In this document: one piece after another, positions 1-8,177 of the stretch
How positions within the stretch are numbered: position 1 is the stretch's first letter
Layout: the number at the start of each line of letters is the position of its first letter
NCBI GenBank assembly: GCA_003509235.1
Contig: DONH01000193.1
Location: 1 to 8,694, forward strand
From: Planctomycetaceae bacterium
Lineage (GTDB): Bacteria; Planctomycetota; Planctomycetia; Pirellulales; UBA1268
Reading direction: 5' to 3'
DNA length: 8,694 nucleotides
Position numbers and translations under genes: made by a program
Notes under the pieces: generated by a model
What the model was told of the DNA's origin: nothing
Databases searched by the model: none
The model's input: only the letters and a program-made list of their open reading frames with translations

Positions 1-767
1 TTGTTGAAACCTCGATCGATGAAGATTTTAAGCTTCAGCCAGCGGCCTTGAAATCAGCAATTTCGCCTCAAACGCGCATGCTTCTGCTCTGTTCACCGAG
101 TAATCCGACTGGAGTTGTTTATTCACGTGAAGAGCTCACTCGCATAGCAGATATTGCAATTGAATCTGACCTTTCTGTTGTTTCTGATGAGATATATGAC
201 CAACTTGTCTTTGATGGCCGCGAAGCTGTTTCATTTCCAACTCTGCGGCCTGGCCTTGAGGCGCGAAGTATTGTTGTCGCTGGCGTGAGTAAGACGTACT
301 CAATGACTGGCTGGCGTATAGGATGGACAATTGCCCCACCGGCATTGTCAAAGGACATGGGAAGTCTGCAGAGCCAAGAAACAAGCAACCCTTGTAGCAT
401 TAGCCAGCATGCAGCTATTGAGGCAATCACTGGTTCACAAGAATGTGTGACTGAGATGCGAAATGCATTTCAAGCACGACGAGATCTCGTTGTTGAAAGG
501 CTTAGGAACATACCTGGGGTCAATATTCCAGATATTGGCGGTGCGTTCTATGCTTTTTTTGATATCCAAACCTCCTTGAGTACATCGAAAGGACCTCAGA
601 ATAGTGTGGCTTGGTGTGAGCAGTTGCTTGAAGAAGAACATGTTGCAACTGTGGCGGGTAGTGCTTTTGGTGCAGAGGGACATGTTCGTATGTCTTTTGC
701 GGCATCAGAGGAGAAACTGGCAATGGGTCTTGACCGAATTGCGCGTTTCCTTGGTTCGTTGCAGTGA
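1..767 (+). CDS. Class I/II PLP-dependent aminotransferase (aspartate aminotransferase-like), 5' end missing
   Basis: The reading frame is open from base 3, so the true start lies outside the window; the TTG at 48 is only the first internal start-like codon. Numbering from that codon, the family landmarks are SNPTG at 18-22 (the Asn contacts the PLP ring), DEIY at 47-50 (Asp pairs with the pyridine nitrogen, Tyr with the PLP oxygen), the Schiff-base lysine K82 in SKTYSMTGWR (codon 291-293), R90 binding the PLP phosphate, and a C-terminal VRMSFA motif whose Arg normally holds the substrate carboxylate. By comparison with the roughly 385-residue bacterial AspAT family, about 135-140 residues are missing. 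The enzyme is cytosolic and transfers an amino group between an amino acid and a 2-oxo acid. The sequence visible here does not fix the substrate; aspartate/oxoglutarate is the default, but aromatic or other amino acids are possible. The stop overlaps the next gene start by four bases. Confidence 0.93.
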   Translation, partial: VETSIDEDFKLQPAALKSAISPQTRMLLLCSPSNPTGVVYSREELTRIADIAIESDLSVVSDEIYDQLVFDGREAVSFPTLRPGLEARSIVVAGVSKTYSMTGWRIGWTIAPPALSKDMGSLQSQETSNPCSISQHAAIEAITGSQECVTEMRNAFQARRDLVVERLRNIPGVNIPDIGGAFYAFFDIQTSLSTSKGPQNSVAWCEQLLEEEHVATVAGSAFGAEGHVRMSFAASEEKLAMGLDRIARFLGSLQ

Positions 768-1456
768 ATAAATCATTCACACAGGCTTCAAAACAGGAAA
801 TAGCAGCGATTATCCTCGCAGGTGGAACAGCCAGACGTCTAGCAGATAAACGACCACCTGGCGGGAAAGCAGAATGCATTATCGATGGACAATCTCTTCT
901 CAGTCTTGTGAGTGGAGCTTTGGGGCCAGTGACACGTTTGATTCTTGTTGTGGGCGGCGAGCTGCCAAAAGTTTCCTCTCAAGAATTGGTATCCATTTGT
1001 CATATCCCTGATCGTCAGCCCGGGTCTGGCCCCCTTGCAGCTGTTCGGGATGGACTTCGATGGATATGGCATGAGCATTCAAAGTCATTGCCACAATTTG
1101 TCATTCTGTCTGCGTGTGATCTGCCTTCCATCAAACCATCACTTGTGGCAGAAATGGTCGATCGCTTCCCACAAGATGGATTAAGTACGAGGTGGGTCAT
1201 TCCAGAGGTAGGAAAACGTCTTCAGTACCTTTTTTCTGTCTGTCGTCCGACAATTCTTCAGCCGTTGGATAGCTTTTTTGCGGCTGGTGGTCGTGACTTT
1301 CGTAGCTTTGTTCAATATCTTCAAGAGCATGAATCAACGAGTATTCATGTCATATCAGATGCCATTTGGCGGACAATCGATCCAAATGGTCATGCCGGCA
1401 GTGACATTGATACTCCAGCTGATCTCGCCCTTTACTCCAGTGACGCTTCACATTGA
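764..1456 (+). CDS. mobA: MobA-like molybdenum cofactor guanylyltransferase / NTP-transferase
   Basis: The 230-residue product has the MobA-type Rossmann-like nucleotidyltransferase layout. LAGGTARRL at 18-26 is the nucleotide-binding loop, K35 in PGGKAE is the probable conserved lysine, GSGPLAAVRDGL at 87-98 matches the family GPLAG region, ACDLP at 117-121 carries the metal-binding Asp, and DIDTPADL at 214-221 matches the C-terminal N-x-NTPEDL-type motif. MobA attaches GMP from GTP to molybdopterin to make the MGD form of the cofactor in the cytosol. The usual RMGGxDK stretch is replaced by a longer ADKRPPGGK version, so a related nucleotidyltransferase (for example MocA-like) cannot be excluded. 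Start: GTG at 764 forms a GTGA overlap with the aminotransferase stop. No Shine-Dalgarno is visible, so translation probably depends on coupling. No molybdopterin genes or molybdoenzymes are seen nearby. Confidence 0.75.
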   Translation: MNKSFTQASKQEIAAIILAGGTARRLADKRPPGGKAECIIDGQSLLSLVSGALGPVTRLILVVGGELPKVSSQELVSICHIPDRQPGSGPLAAVRDGLRWIWHEHSKSLPQFVILSACDLPSIKPSLVAEMVDRFPQDGLSTRWVIPEVGKRLQYLFSVCRPTILQPLDSFFAAGGRDFRSFVQYLQEHESTSIHVISDAIWRTIDPNGHAGSDIDTPADLALYSSDASH

Positions 1457-1476
1457 TTCTAGAGACGCTCTATACT
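1447..1476 (+). promoter_or_regulatory. Putative sigma70-type promoter for the AsmA-like gene
   Basis: TTCACA at 1447-1452 (one mismatch to the -35 consensus) and TATACT at 1471-1476 (one mismatch to the -10 consensus) are separated by 18 bases. The -35 box lies in the last codons of the MobA-like gene. Transcription would begin near 1483 and give a leader of about 80 bases. This is only a motif match; planctomycete promoters are not tightly defined. Confidence 0.4.
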
Positions 1477-1486
1477 CGTGTCAGAG

Positions 1487-1512
1487 AGTACGGGTAATGT
1501 TGTGCTCGTACT
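1487..1512 (+). other. Short inverted repeat in the leader before the AsmA-like gene
   Basis: AGTACG at 1487-1492 and CGTACT at 1507-1512 are perfect inverted copies. The next two inner positions add one G-T and one G-C pair, giving an 8-pair stem with a 10-base loop. No T-run follows, so it does not look like an intrinsic terminator for the upstream pair. It sits just after the predicted transcription start and could be a 5' leader hairpin or a regulator site. It may also be chance. Confidence 0.3.
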
Positions 1513-1563
1513 GATGAGATACGTTCTTGTTCAGCTTTCTCAACCATAGATCAGTCGACAATC

Positions 1564-4500
1564 ATGGATGATGTCCTGAATGATCAAAAAGATTCTCTAC
1601 GATCCGTGCTGCAGCGGCGGTTGCGGTGGTTTACACGACTGCTCAAGCTGGTTTTTGTTTGTTTTGTCATGTATCAGGCACCTCGACTGACTCAAGTGAC
1701 AATTGTACGAGATTGGCCTCTACAAAATGTATTTGAAGGTATTGCTGGCAAAATCTCATCGGGTTCAGCAGCGTGGGATTGGTTTGGGCCTGTTGTCTAT
1801 AGAGACCTTCTCATCACGACATCAGACGGGGAGCCGTTGCTTGCTGTTGATCGCCTAGAGGTGAATAGAAGTCCTTTCAACTTGGTGTTTCAACCATATG
1901 ATCTTGGACGCATACGGCTTGAAGGGGCGAGGCTCTCAACAGCTGTTTGGAATGGTGGAAGTACAATTGAGACAGTACTCGAACCATGGGTTCAAAAAAT
2001 AAGCCAAAGCAATTGGCAAGGGATTTCTGAAAGTCTTGCCGATACCCAAAATCTTGAAACATTATCTGATCATAAGAGAAGTCATATTGCTGGAACCGTT
2101 GAACTTGTTGATGCAACAATCGAGTTGACGGATTTACGGCACGGAGATGTCTGGTTACTTAATGAGATTGCTGCAGTTATTCCATTTTCGAAGTATGCGG
2201 AAAGTGGCGAATTTTCTTTTTTGCCATCAGGCACAATCTGTAGTGGATCAATTCAACATGCTGAAGAACCTCAGTTGAAGATGAGCAAATCTTCTTCTCA
2301 GGTTAAAAACAGCTTGGTAACAGCAAGTATTGTCAATCGAGCGAACTCAATGCTTGCTCGGCCTGGTGGTTGGTCAGTAACAGTCTCTCAGCCAGAAATG
2401 GATAAAGGAAAATATTCATTAGTGGTAGGAACAACCCGCTGCCCTGCCGGTATTTCCAGGATTGCAGCGAATCGATTTGGCTGGTCGCATCTCGTACACG
2501 GCATCGTCGATATTCGTGCTGATATCGTTTTTGATCAAGCACTTAAAATGAAGTGGTCTACGCCACCAGTCAACAAAGAGACACAGGTCAACATCAAGGG
2601 AAATGTGGTTGGTCGTGATTTGTCAATTGTTGAAGTCACTACCGATCAGAAGGAATTGATAATTGAGAAAGTTGATATGCCTTTTGAGGCTACTTTATTG
2701 CCTGAGAAGTTCATCATTAAGAGATTCCAAGCGGAGACAAATGTAGGTTATTTTGAAGCTGCCGGAACCATCAAGACAACACCTGACCGTAGGCGTACAA
2801 GTGATATTGGATTGCCTGGATGGCACGTACTGGAAGTATTTCAAGGTGATGATTTTGAGGCTCATGCATCCATTGAAGTTGCTCCGCTGTTGAATGCCTT
2901 CCCTCGTGTTCCTGTGCTGCGTCCAGACGTGCAGATGACAGGAGGCACAGTCACTGTAGATGTCCAGAGCCAAGAGCTTGAGTCCAGTCGCCAGATTCGT
3001 TTCAGGTCAGAACTCACTGATGTGTCTGCGATTCAGAGTGGAAAGAAAACAGAATGGAATGCTCCTTGCGCAGCTTGGGTTTCTGCTAGGCAGCAACTCG
3101 ACGGACAACTCTATCTTGAAGAAGCTGGTTTCGCATCGACTTTTGCAGATGTTTCAATGAATGGGCTATCTGATGGAATCGAAACAAAGTGGCGGATTGA
3201 TCTTGGCAGTACGTTTCAAAGTGTTAGCCAGCTGCTAGATCTACAAAGTGAAAAAAACAAGCAGTCTCTCTCAGGTATATCACGAGGACAATGTCATATA
3301 GATCGATCTTTAGAGACGGGTTTAACAAAAGTCTGGACATCATTAAGTATTGAAGATTTGAATTGGTCGATTGGTGATCAGACTGTCTGGAAAGAGCAGC
3401 TCGTTGCCGTTGATTGTGATACATCGTGGATTGAAACACAGGCCGACATTGCACTGAAGGAAGTAGATTTCAAGTTTGAGTCTGGTCGCGATTCGTTTGT
3501 TGTTGTGCTTGCCGACGAATGCAGTTTCGCTCGTGATTTCAGAAAGACACTGTGGTCGAACCTGCGTGATCAAGCGAAGAACGAACCCATTTCTTTCGAC
3601 TGTTATATGTCCGGAAACTTGATGACCTGGAACCAACGTATTCTCGGGCTTGGTGTAACTGGAGGTTTTGAATTACCTTTTTCTAAAACAGATGTTGAGG
3701 GAATATTTGAAAGCCGTTGGACCCTCCAGTATGTCGGTCAGCAAGTCCAGATAACAAAAGCTTCAGCACAAATTGAGCACTTCTCTATTCATGCCGGAAA
3801 GCAACGCATTGAAGAGCCAAAAATCATTCTTTCAGCGGTTGGATTAGTCGATCCATCTCGAGGAATCATAAAGCTCTCTAGCGCTGAAGTGTTGTCTTCA
3901 ACGGCATCATTACGAACTGGTGGATTGCGGATAGTTTCGAAGAGTTCGATAGATCGACCATTGATCGACACTCTTTTCGATACTGTGCAGGGACAATTTC
4001 AGTGGCAAGTTGATCTTACAAGACTCGATAAATGGCTGGCACAGGATGCAACTCTAGACGCTGCAGGTCGCCTTTGGGGGACGGCGGACCTCCTTGAAAC
4101 ACCCTCTGGCATCAATCTTTTGATGACAATAACGGGGAGCCAATTAGCTGTTTCACCCTCGAATATCAGAACAGGACAAACTGAGCGTTCACGAGCACCT
4201 TTGGCTTGGATAGAACCGCAGGTGAAGGGACTGCTTGATATCACACGACCGGTTGTGAATGAAGCAGTTACCAACCAATTAAAAATCAATCAGTTTAAAA
4301 TCGAATCCTCAACAATGAGTGTTGTAGCGACCGGTTCAATCAACGATGTAACAGGACGACAGCAGGCAGAACTTGGTGGCACGATATTGATGAATTGGGA
4401 ACAATTAACCCGACTTCTCTCACCATCTTTAGGTCGTATGCTGAAACTGACAGGTGGCGGCCCACAACCATTTGCTGTGAGAGGATCATTCGGATCTTCT

Positions 4501-5559
4501 CTCAAGGCTGATGACCCAGTTACGGTGTCGGTACCTGACAGTTGGAAGGCACCTTCGCCACAAAGCACCTCACCAAGACAACAACTGATCGCCCTACCAT
4601 CGAAAGAGCGGAAGAATCCAGACAACAGGGTGGAGACATGGCTTCCTCGCATAACTGCTGAAACGACACTTTCTTGGCAAGGTGGTCATATTGCTGATTT
4701 TCCTCTCGGACCTGGCACACTACCGCTGCGACTTGTCGAGGGACAACTTGCTTTCGGTCCATTTGAGATACCAGTTTCAGGAGGAAAGATTCGTGGGACA
4801 CCGTGGATACAGCTTCTTCCTTCACCGGGTGAACTTATTTTGCCACCAGGACGATTGATTGAACGCATAGCTCTTACGCCTTCCTTGTGCGATCAGTGGC
4901 TTTCGTGGTTGTCTCCAATTCTGCGGAGTGCAACCGAAGCGCAGGGTTTTCTGACCGTTGATACATCTGGAGGGCAGTTGCCATTGAATGATCCACTCAA
5001 TGGTCGATTCGAAGGACAATTGTTACTGGAGCAGTTTTCTGTCACTCCCGGTGATATGGCAGGGCCACTTATTAAGATTTTGGCAAAACTACAAAGTGTT
5101 GTAGATCCACGTTTTGCATTTGGCGATCAAATTGTTTTCTTACGGGCACGACCAGATCCAGTACGAGTGCGGGTCGTAGATGGCCGCGTTTATCACGACA
5201 ATCTCGTCATGGACATGGGCCAACTTTCTGTACGAAGTCAGGGAAGTATGGGTCATGACGGTTCATTGTCGATGCAGCTAGAAGTTGCTTTTCGAGGAGA
5301 TCTAGCAGGAACTACACCAGTCGTAGCACAACTTTTACGTACTCCTTTTGTAATTCCACTTCGTGGAACAGTTCACAGTCCTCAATTTGATGCAACTGCT
5401 CTCGATACAATCTTGAAGCGAATCATGCAGAATACAGCAGATGCAGTATTACGTGATGGTATTGGTAGAGGTCTTGAAGCACTGTTTGGTAATCCTCAAC
5501 CGCCTGAACAAAAAGTACCTCAACCAACCCAACCACTGACGTTTCCAGATAGCTCGTGA
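1564..5559 (+). CDS. Giant membrane-anchored AsmA/TamB-like protein (planctomycete type)
   Basis: The 1331-residue product has a short basic N-terminus and one hydrophobic segment at about 22-39, fitting an inner-membrane anchor with the rest in the periplasm. Next comes an AsmA-like N-terminal module with WDWFGPVVYRDL at 71-82, then a long body of alternating hydrophobic/polar beta strands without catalytic motifs. The C-terminal region, about 1090-1300, contains LPPGR at 1093-1097, a Cys at 1109 in an LTPSLC motif, and GTVHSPQFD at 1268-1276, typical of AsmA-like C-terminal domains. A Pro/Gln-rich tail follows from about 1310. AsmA-family proteins such as TamB, YhdP and YdbH form long beta grooves that span the envelope and carry phospholipids or assist outer-membrane assembly; that role here is inferred from fold and anchor. 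ATG at 1564 is chosen because it immediately precedes the anchor; no Shine-Dalgarno is visible. The gene is probably monocistronic. Confidence 0.78.
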   Translation: MDDVLNDQKDSLRSVLQRRLRWFTRLLKLVFVCFVMYQAPRLTQVTIVRDWPLQNVFEGIAGKISSGSAAWDWFGPVVYRDLLITTSDGEPLLAVDRLEVNRSPFNLVFQPYDLGRIRLEGARLSTAVWNGGSTIETVLEPWVQKISQSNWQGISESLADTQNLETLSDHKRSHIAGTVELVDATIELTDLRHGDVWLLNEIAAVIPFSKYAESGEFSFLPSGTICSGSIQHAEEPQLKMSKSSSQVKNSLVTASIVNRANSMLARPGGWSVTVSQPEMDKGKYSLVVGTTRCPAGISRIAANRFGWSHLVHGIVDIRADIVFDQALKMKWSTPPVNKETQVNIKGNVVGRDLSIVEVTTDQKELIIEKVDMPFEATLLPEKFIIKRFQAETNVGYFEAAGTIKTTPDRRRTSDIGLPGWHVLEVFQGDDFEAHASIEVAPLLNAFPRVPVLRPDVQMTGGTVTVDVQSQELESSRQIRFRSELTDVSAIQSGKKTEWNAPCAAWVSARQQLDGQLYLEEAGFASTFADVSMNGLSDGIETKWRIDLGSTFQSVSQLLDLQSEKNKQSLSGISRGQCHIDRSLETGLTKVWTSLSIEDLNWSIGDQTVWKEQLVAVDCDTSWIETQADIALKEVDFKFESGRDSFVVVLADECSFARDFRKTLWSNLRDQAKNEPISFDCYMSGNLMTWNQRILGLGVTGGFELPFSKTDVEGIFESRWTLQYVGQQVQITKASAQIEHFSIHAGKQRIEEPKIILSAVGLVDPSRGIIKLSSAEVLSSTASLRTGGLRIVSKSSIDRPLIDTLFDTVQGQFQWQVDLTRLDKWLAQDATLDAAGRLWGTADLLETPSGINLLMTITGSQLAVSPSNIRTGQTERSRAPLAWIEPQVKGLLDITRPVVNEAVTNQLKINQFKIESSTMSVVATGSINDVTGRQQAELGGTILMNWEQLTRLLSPSLGRMLKLTGGGPQPFAVRGSFGSSLKADDPVTVSVPDSWKAPSPQSTSPRQQLIALPSKERKNPDNRVETWLPRITAETTLSWQGGHIADFPLGPGTLPLRLVEGQLAFGPFEIPVSGGKIRGTPWIQLLPSPGELILPPGRLIERIALTPSLCDQWLSWLSPILRSATEAQGFLTVDTSGGQLPLNDPLNGRFEGQLLLEQFSVTPGDMAGPLIKILAKLQSVVDPRFAFGDQIVFLRARPDPVRVRVVDGRVYHDNLVMDMGQLSVRSQGSMGHDGSLSMQLEVAFRGDLAGTTPVVAQLLRTPFVIPLRGTVHSPQFDATALDTILKRIMQNTADAVLRDGIGRGLEALFGNPQPPEQKVPQPTQPLTFPDSS

Positions 5560-5613
5560 ACTGATGAGGAGTCGTGCCCCACACTGTTCTTGGAAGATTT
5601 GATTCGGAAATGG
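5560..5613. other. Convergent intergenic gap without a clear terminator
   Basis: These 54 bases separate the stop of the AsmA-like gene (plus strand) from the stop of the FMO gene (minus strand). I see no strong GC-rich hairpin followed by a T-run on either strand. Termination may be Rho-dependent, or the two transcripts may overlap at their 3' ends. Confidence 0.5.
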
Positions 5614-6963
5614 TCAAGCTGCCGCGTGGCGTAACCGTCTATTCAGGCCATTAATGAGTTTTTTGAGTCGCTGACAATAACTGAAATGTTCAACTTCAAG
5701 TGCATGTCGTGGTGACTTGATGTAGTGAATAGATTGATTTTTTGTCGTTTGATTTTTTTGCTTCTTCAGCCATGCTTGAGCTCGTGGGGCGATACGATTC
5801 GCAAGAATCATTCGAGCGATAACTTGTGACTGGAGATCTGTGATACCCCATTGCCCGCTGTCTGGTTGAATCATTCCAACAACAGCAAGATCATTCACTT
5901 CTGGGTGAAGAAAGTGCATGAATAATTCTGGCAGACCATTCTTCGTATTGAGTTCGGATGCATGTATTTTTGGTAACGTCAGGCGATATCCTGTTGCTGC
6001 GATGACAACATCGACCTGTTCACAACGCCCATTTGTAAAGATAGCTCTATCACCTTCAAATCTTTTAAGATCAGGCATTGGATGAATCATACCCTTATCA
6101 ACGCAAGGATAAAGATTTTCATTGATGACAGGATGCGTTTCCCAAAGATTATGATCCGGTCGAGGAAGGCCATGTTTTTCAGGTAAGCCAATCGTACGAG
6201 CAATGACTCGTTGACTGATGAATCGACGGATTCCTAACGGTACACGCATTTTAAGGAGTCGTTCACCTCGGAGGTCTGAAGGTCTTCCCATGAAGAGGCG
6301 TGGCAGAACATGATAGTTTCGCCGAGTGGAGTGGAACGTCGCAGCGGCATGAAAAGAAGCTTCGACAGCAATGTCACAACCAGAGTTCCCACCCCCAATA
6401 ATAAGCACTCTTTTATTTTTTAGTACGTGGGGAACCTCTGGAGATTTATATTCGGCAGAATGGATTACCGGACCCGAAAAGCTGGAAGTGATAGCTGGAA
6501 ATCGCGGCTCATGGTTGTGGCCCGAAGCAAATATAAGACCTGCATAGTTTCGTGTTCTTCCATCTTCGGAATCCACTTGCCAACCTTGCCTCACGTGATT
6601 GTGTTGAATAGGTGTAATGCGGGCAACAGAATTCTGAAAAAGAATATGATCTCGCAAGCCAAAGTGATCAGAATAATGATGAAGATATTCAAGACATTGC
6701 CTGTGACACGGATATGCGGGCCACTCACGAGGCATGGGGAAGTCAGTAAATTCAGTAAGGGACTTGGAACTGATCAGTTTTGTGGACTCAAACACTCGTG
6801 ATGATGATGATCCAAAATACCAGTTCCCCCCGAGATCATCTTCACGTTCGAGACACTCAGCCTCGATGCCACACTGCAATAAATTCTTCAGTGCCGTTAA
6901 CCCTGATGGGCCAGCACCAATAACACACCACTTCGACGGTTTGTTTGATTCACATGCAGACAT
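5614..6963 (-). CDS. Class B flavin-containing monooxygenase (FMO family)
   Basis: The 449-residue product matches the FMO family end to end: FAD-binding GAGPSG at 16-21, GGNW at 45-48, the DFPMP region at 74-78, the FMO fingerprint FSGPVIHSAEYK at 162-173, the NADPH-binding GGGNSG at 190-195, and ATGY at 323-326. Such enzymes use NADPH and O2 to form a C4a-hydroperoxyflavin and oxygenate N, S or carbonyl groups of small molecules. Aligned by eye with mammalian FMOs, the active-site Asn (N61 of human FMO3) falls on I64, in a LISSK context that I recall from other bacterial FMO-like proteins. The substrate is therefore uncertain. The basic C-terminal tail is within family variation. The ATG at 6963 lies inside the end of bioF (14-base overlap) with no Shine-Dalgarno visible, so translation is probably coupled to BioF. 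It is the last gene of the minus-strand cluster. Confidence 0.9.
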   Translation of the reverse strand: MSACESNKPSKWCVIGAGPSGLTALKNLLQCGIEAECLEREDDLGGNWYFGSSSSRVFESTKLISSKSLTEFTDFPMPREWPAYPCHRQCLEYLHHYSDHFGLRDHILFQNSVARITPIQHNHVRQGWQVDSEDGRTRNYAGLIFASGHNHEPRFPAITSSFSGPVIHSAEYKSPEVPHVLKNKRVLIIGGGNSGCDIAVEASFHAAATFHSTRRNYHVLPRLFMGRPSDLRGERLLKMRVPLGIRRFISQRVIARTIGLPEKHGLPRPDHNLWETHPVINENLYPCVDKGMIHPMPDLKRFEGDRAIFTNGRCEQVDVVIAATGYRLTLPKIHASELNTKNGLPELFMHFLHPEVNDLAVVGMIQPDSGQWGITDLQSQVIARMILANRIAPRAQAWLKKQKNQTTKNQSIHYIKSPRHALEVEHFSYCQRLKKLINGLNRRLRHAAA

Positions 6964-8167
6964 ATTTGATGATCGAGTTACTCAATGAATCAATAGTATC
7001 TTGTGTATGCCTATAGGATAGGCTTACCCGTAGAAGACTTGAGCCCGTCGGAACACTAGGAGGGCGAATTGCGGGTACAAAAAACCCATCACTGGCAAGT
7101 GATCCAGCTATTTGAACAGCTCGCTGTGGTGTTCTGACAAAAACAGGCACAATATGCGCCTCTGCATCGCCAATATTGACTCCATGAGACAAGAGTTTCT
7201 GCCGAAACATATTCGCATTATCTATAAGTTTTTTTCGACGAAAAGGCTCCTCAGAGAGCAGCTTGATTGCTTCCATTGCGACTGCGGCAGATGCTGGTGG
7301 ATGAGCAGTGGAAAACATCCAACTACGGGCCCTATGCCTTAGGTATTCAATAAGAGTGTGGTGACCGGAGACAAACCCACCCGAACCTCCAAGAGCTTTG
7401 GAGAGGGTCCCAACGCGTACAGCGACAGAGGAAGCAATGCCAGCGTCCTCAATGAGTCCACTACCGTGAGTGCCAAAAAGGCCGGTAGCGTGTGCTTCAT
7501 CAACGAGGAGCATGCTTTTGGTATCATGTGCAAGTTGAACCATGTCAGCCAAAGGCGCGATCGTGCCATCCATAGAAAAGAGGCTGTCAGTCACTATGAG
7601 CCGTCGTCTTGCGGGAATACTTCTAAGAAGGCTGGCAGCTACTGTGACATCACGGTGTGGATAGATCTGAACATTCGCCCCAGAAAGTCGGCAGCCATCG
7701 ATAATACTTGCATGGTTATGCGCATCGCTCACGATCAGATCATGAGGACCAGTGAGACATGCAATTGTTGACGTATTTGCAGCATAACCACTTGGAAAGA
7801 TGAGCGACTCTTCGGTATCCAAGAGCGAGGAAAGACTCTTTCCGAGAGATTCATGAAGAGCAGAATGACCGCTCACGAGTGGACTGGCTCCGGCACCAGC
7901 ACCTTCAGAACAGGCCCCCTTTGCAGAAGCTTTTATAAGTCGGGAGTCTCCAGCATAGCCAAGATAGTCATTGGATCCAAAATTAATAAGTTCAAGATCG
8001 TTCAGCGTGACGGTACCAGTTTGTCGACCTAATCGTATTCGAACCGGTCTGAAGAGGTCATCAGATTTGATGGCATCTAAATCCTCTTCAAGCCAATGGA
8101 GGCTTTCTAGTAGAGGCTTACGTACTGGTGCTACTATTCGTTGAGATGATTCATGCTGGCATGACAT
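6950..8167 (-). CDS. bioF: 8-amino-7-oxononanoate synthase (BioF), alpha-oxoamine synthase family
   Basis: The product is a PLP enzyme that condenses L-alanine with pimeloyl-ACP or pimeloyl-CoA to give 8-amino-7-oxononanoate, the first dedicated step of biotin ring assembly. In the 405-residue form chosen here, landmarks are NFGSNDYLGY at 62-71, the GAGASPLVSGHS region ending at 102, SDAHNHASIIDG at 147-158, DEAH at 223-226 (Asp contacts the pyridine nitrogen), the Schiff-base lysine K257 in GTLSKALGG, and RPPSVPTGSS followed by LRVSL near the end, the usual BioF C-terminal signature. The frame is open upstream to an ATG at 8254, but that would overlap the EVE gene by 77 bases and add 29 unconserved residues. 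ATG at 8167, 10 bases after the EVE stop, gives a normal family length. No other biotin genes are in view, so a related oxoamine synthase (for example KBL) is a lesser possibility. Confidence 0.9.
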   Translation of the reverse strand: MSCQHESSQRIVAPVRKPLLESLHWLEEDLDAIKSDDLFRPVRIRLGRQTGTVTLNDLELINFGSNDYLGYAGDSRLIKASAKGACSEGAGAGASPLVSGHSALHESLGKSLSSLLDTEESLIFPSGYAANTSTIACLTGPHDLIVSDAHNHASIIDGCRLSGANVQIYPHRDVTVAASLLRSIPARRRLIVTDSLFSMDGTIAPLADMVQLAHDTKSMLLVDEAHATGLFGTHGSGLIEDAGIASSVAVRVGTLSKALGGSGGFVSGHHTLIEYLRHRARSWMFSTAHPPASAAVAMEAIKLLSEEPFRRKKLIDNANMFRQKLLSHGVNIGDAEAHIVPVFVRTPQRAVQIAGSLASDGFFVPAIRPPSVPTGSSLLRVSLSYRHTQDTIDSLSNSIIKYVCM

Positions 8168-8177
8168 AGAACTGGTT

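Noticed and set aside
520..879. 119-codon minus-strand open frame across the aminotransferase/MobA-like junction
   Set aside because: It is antisense to two conserved reading frames and low-complexity in composition, with no family features.
1453..1476. TTGATT as the -35 partner of TATACT
   Set aside because: The spacer would be only 12 bases, too short; TTCACA with an 18-base spacer fits better.
4290..4652. 120-codon minus-strand open frame inside the AsmA-like gene
   Set aside because: Antisense shadow of a continuous 1331-codon gene; no domain or start signal.
5624..5635. GC-rich imperfect palindrome near the FMO 3' end as a terminator
   Set aside because: The possible stem is only three to four pairs with no T-run, and it lies within the coding sequence.
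6427..6801. 124-codon plus-strand open frame opposite the FMO gene
   Set aside because: Antisense shadow; the FMO motifs on the other strand account for the sequence.
7358..7771. 137-codon plus-strand open frame opposite bioF
   Set aside because: It lies wholly antisense to a strongly supported enzyme gene, its translation shows no recognisable motif, and it has no start context.
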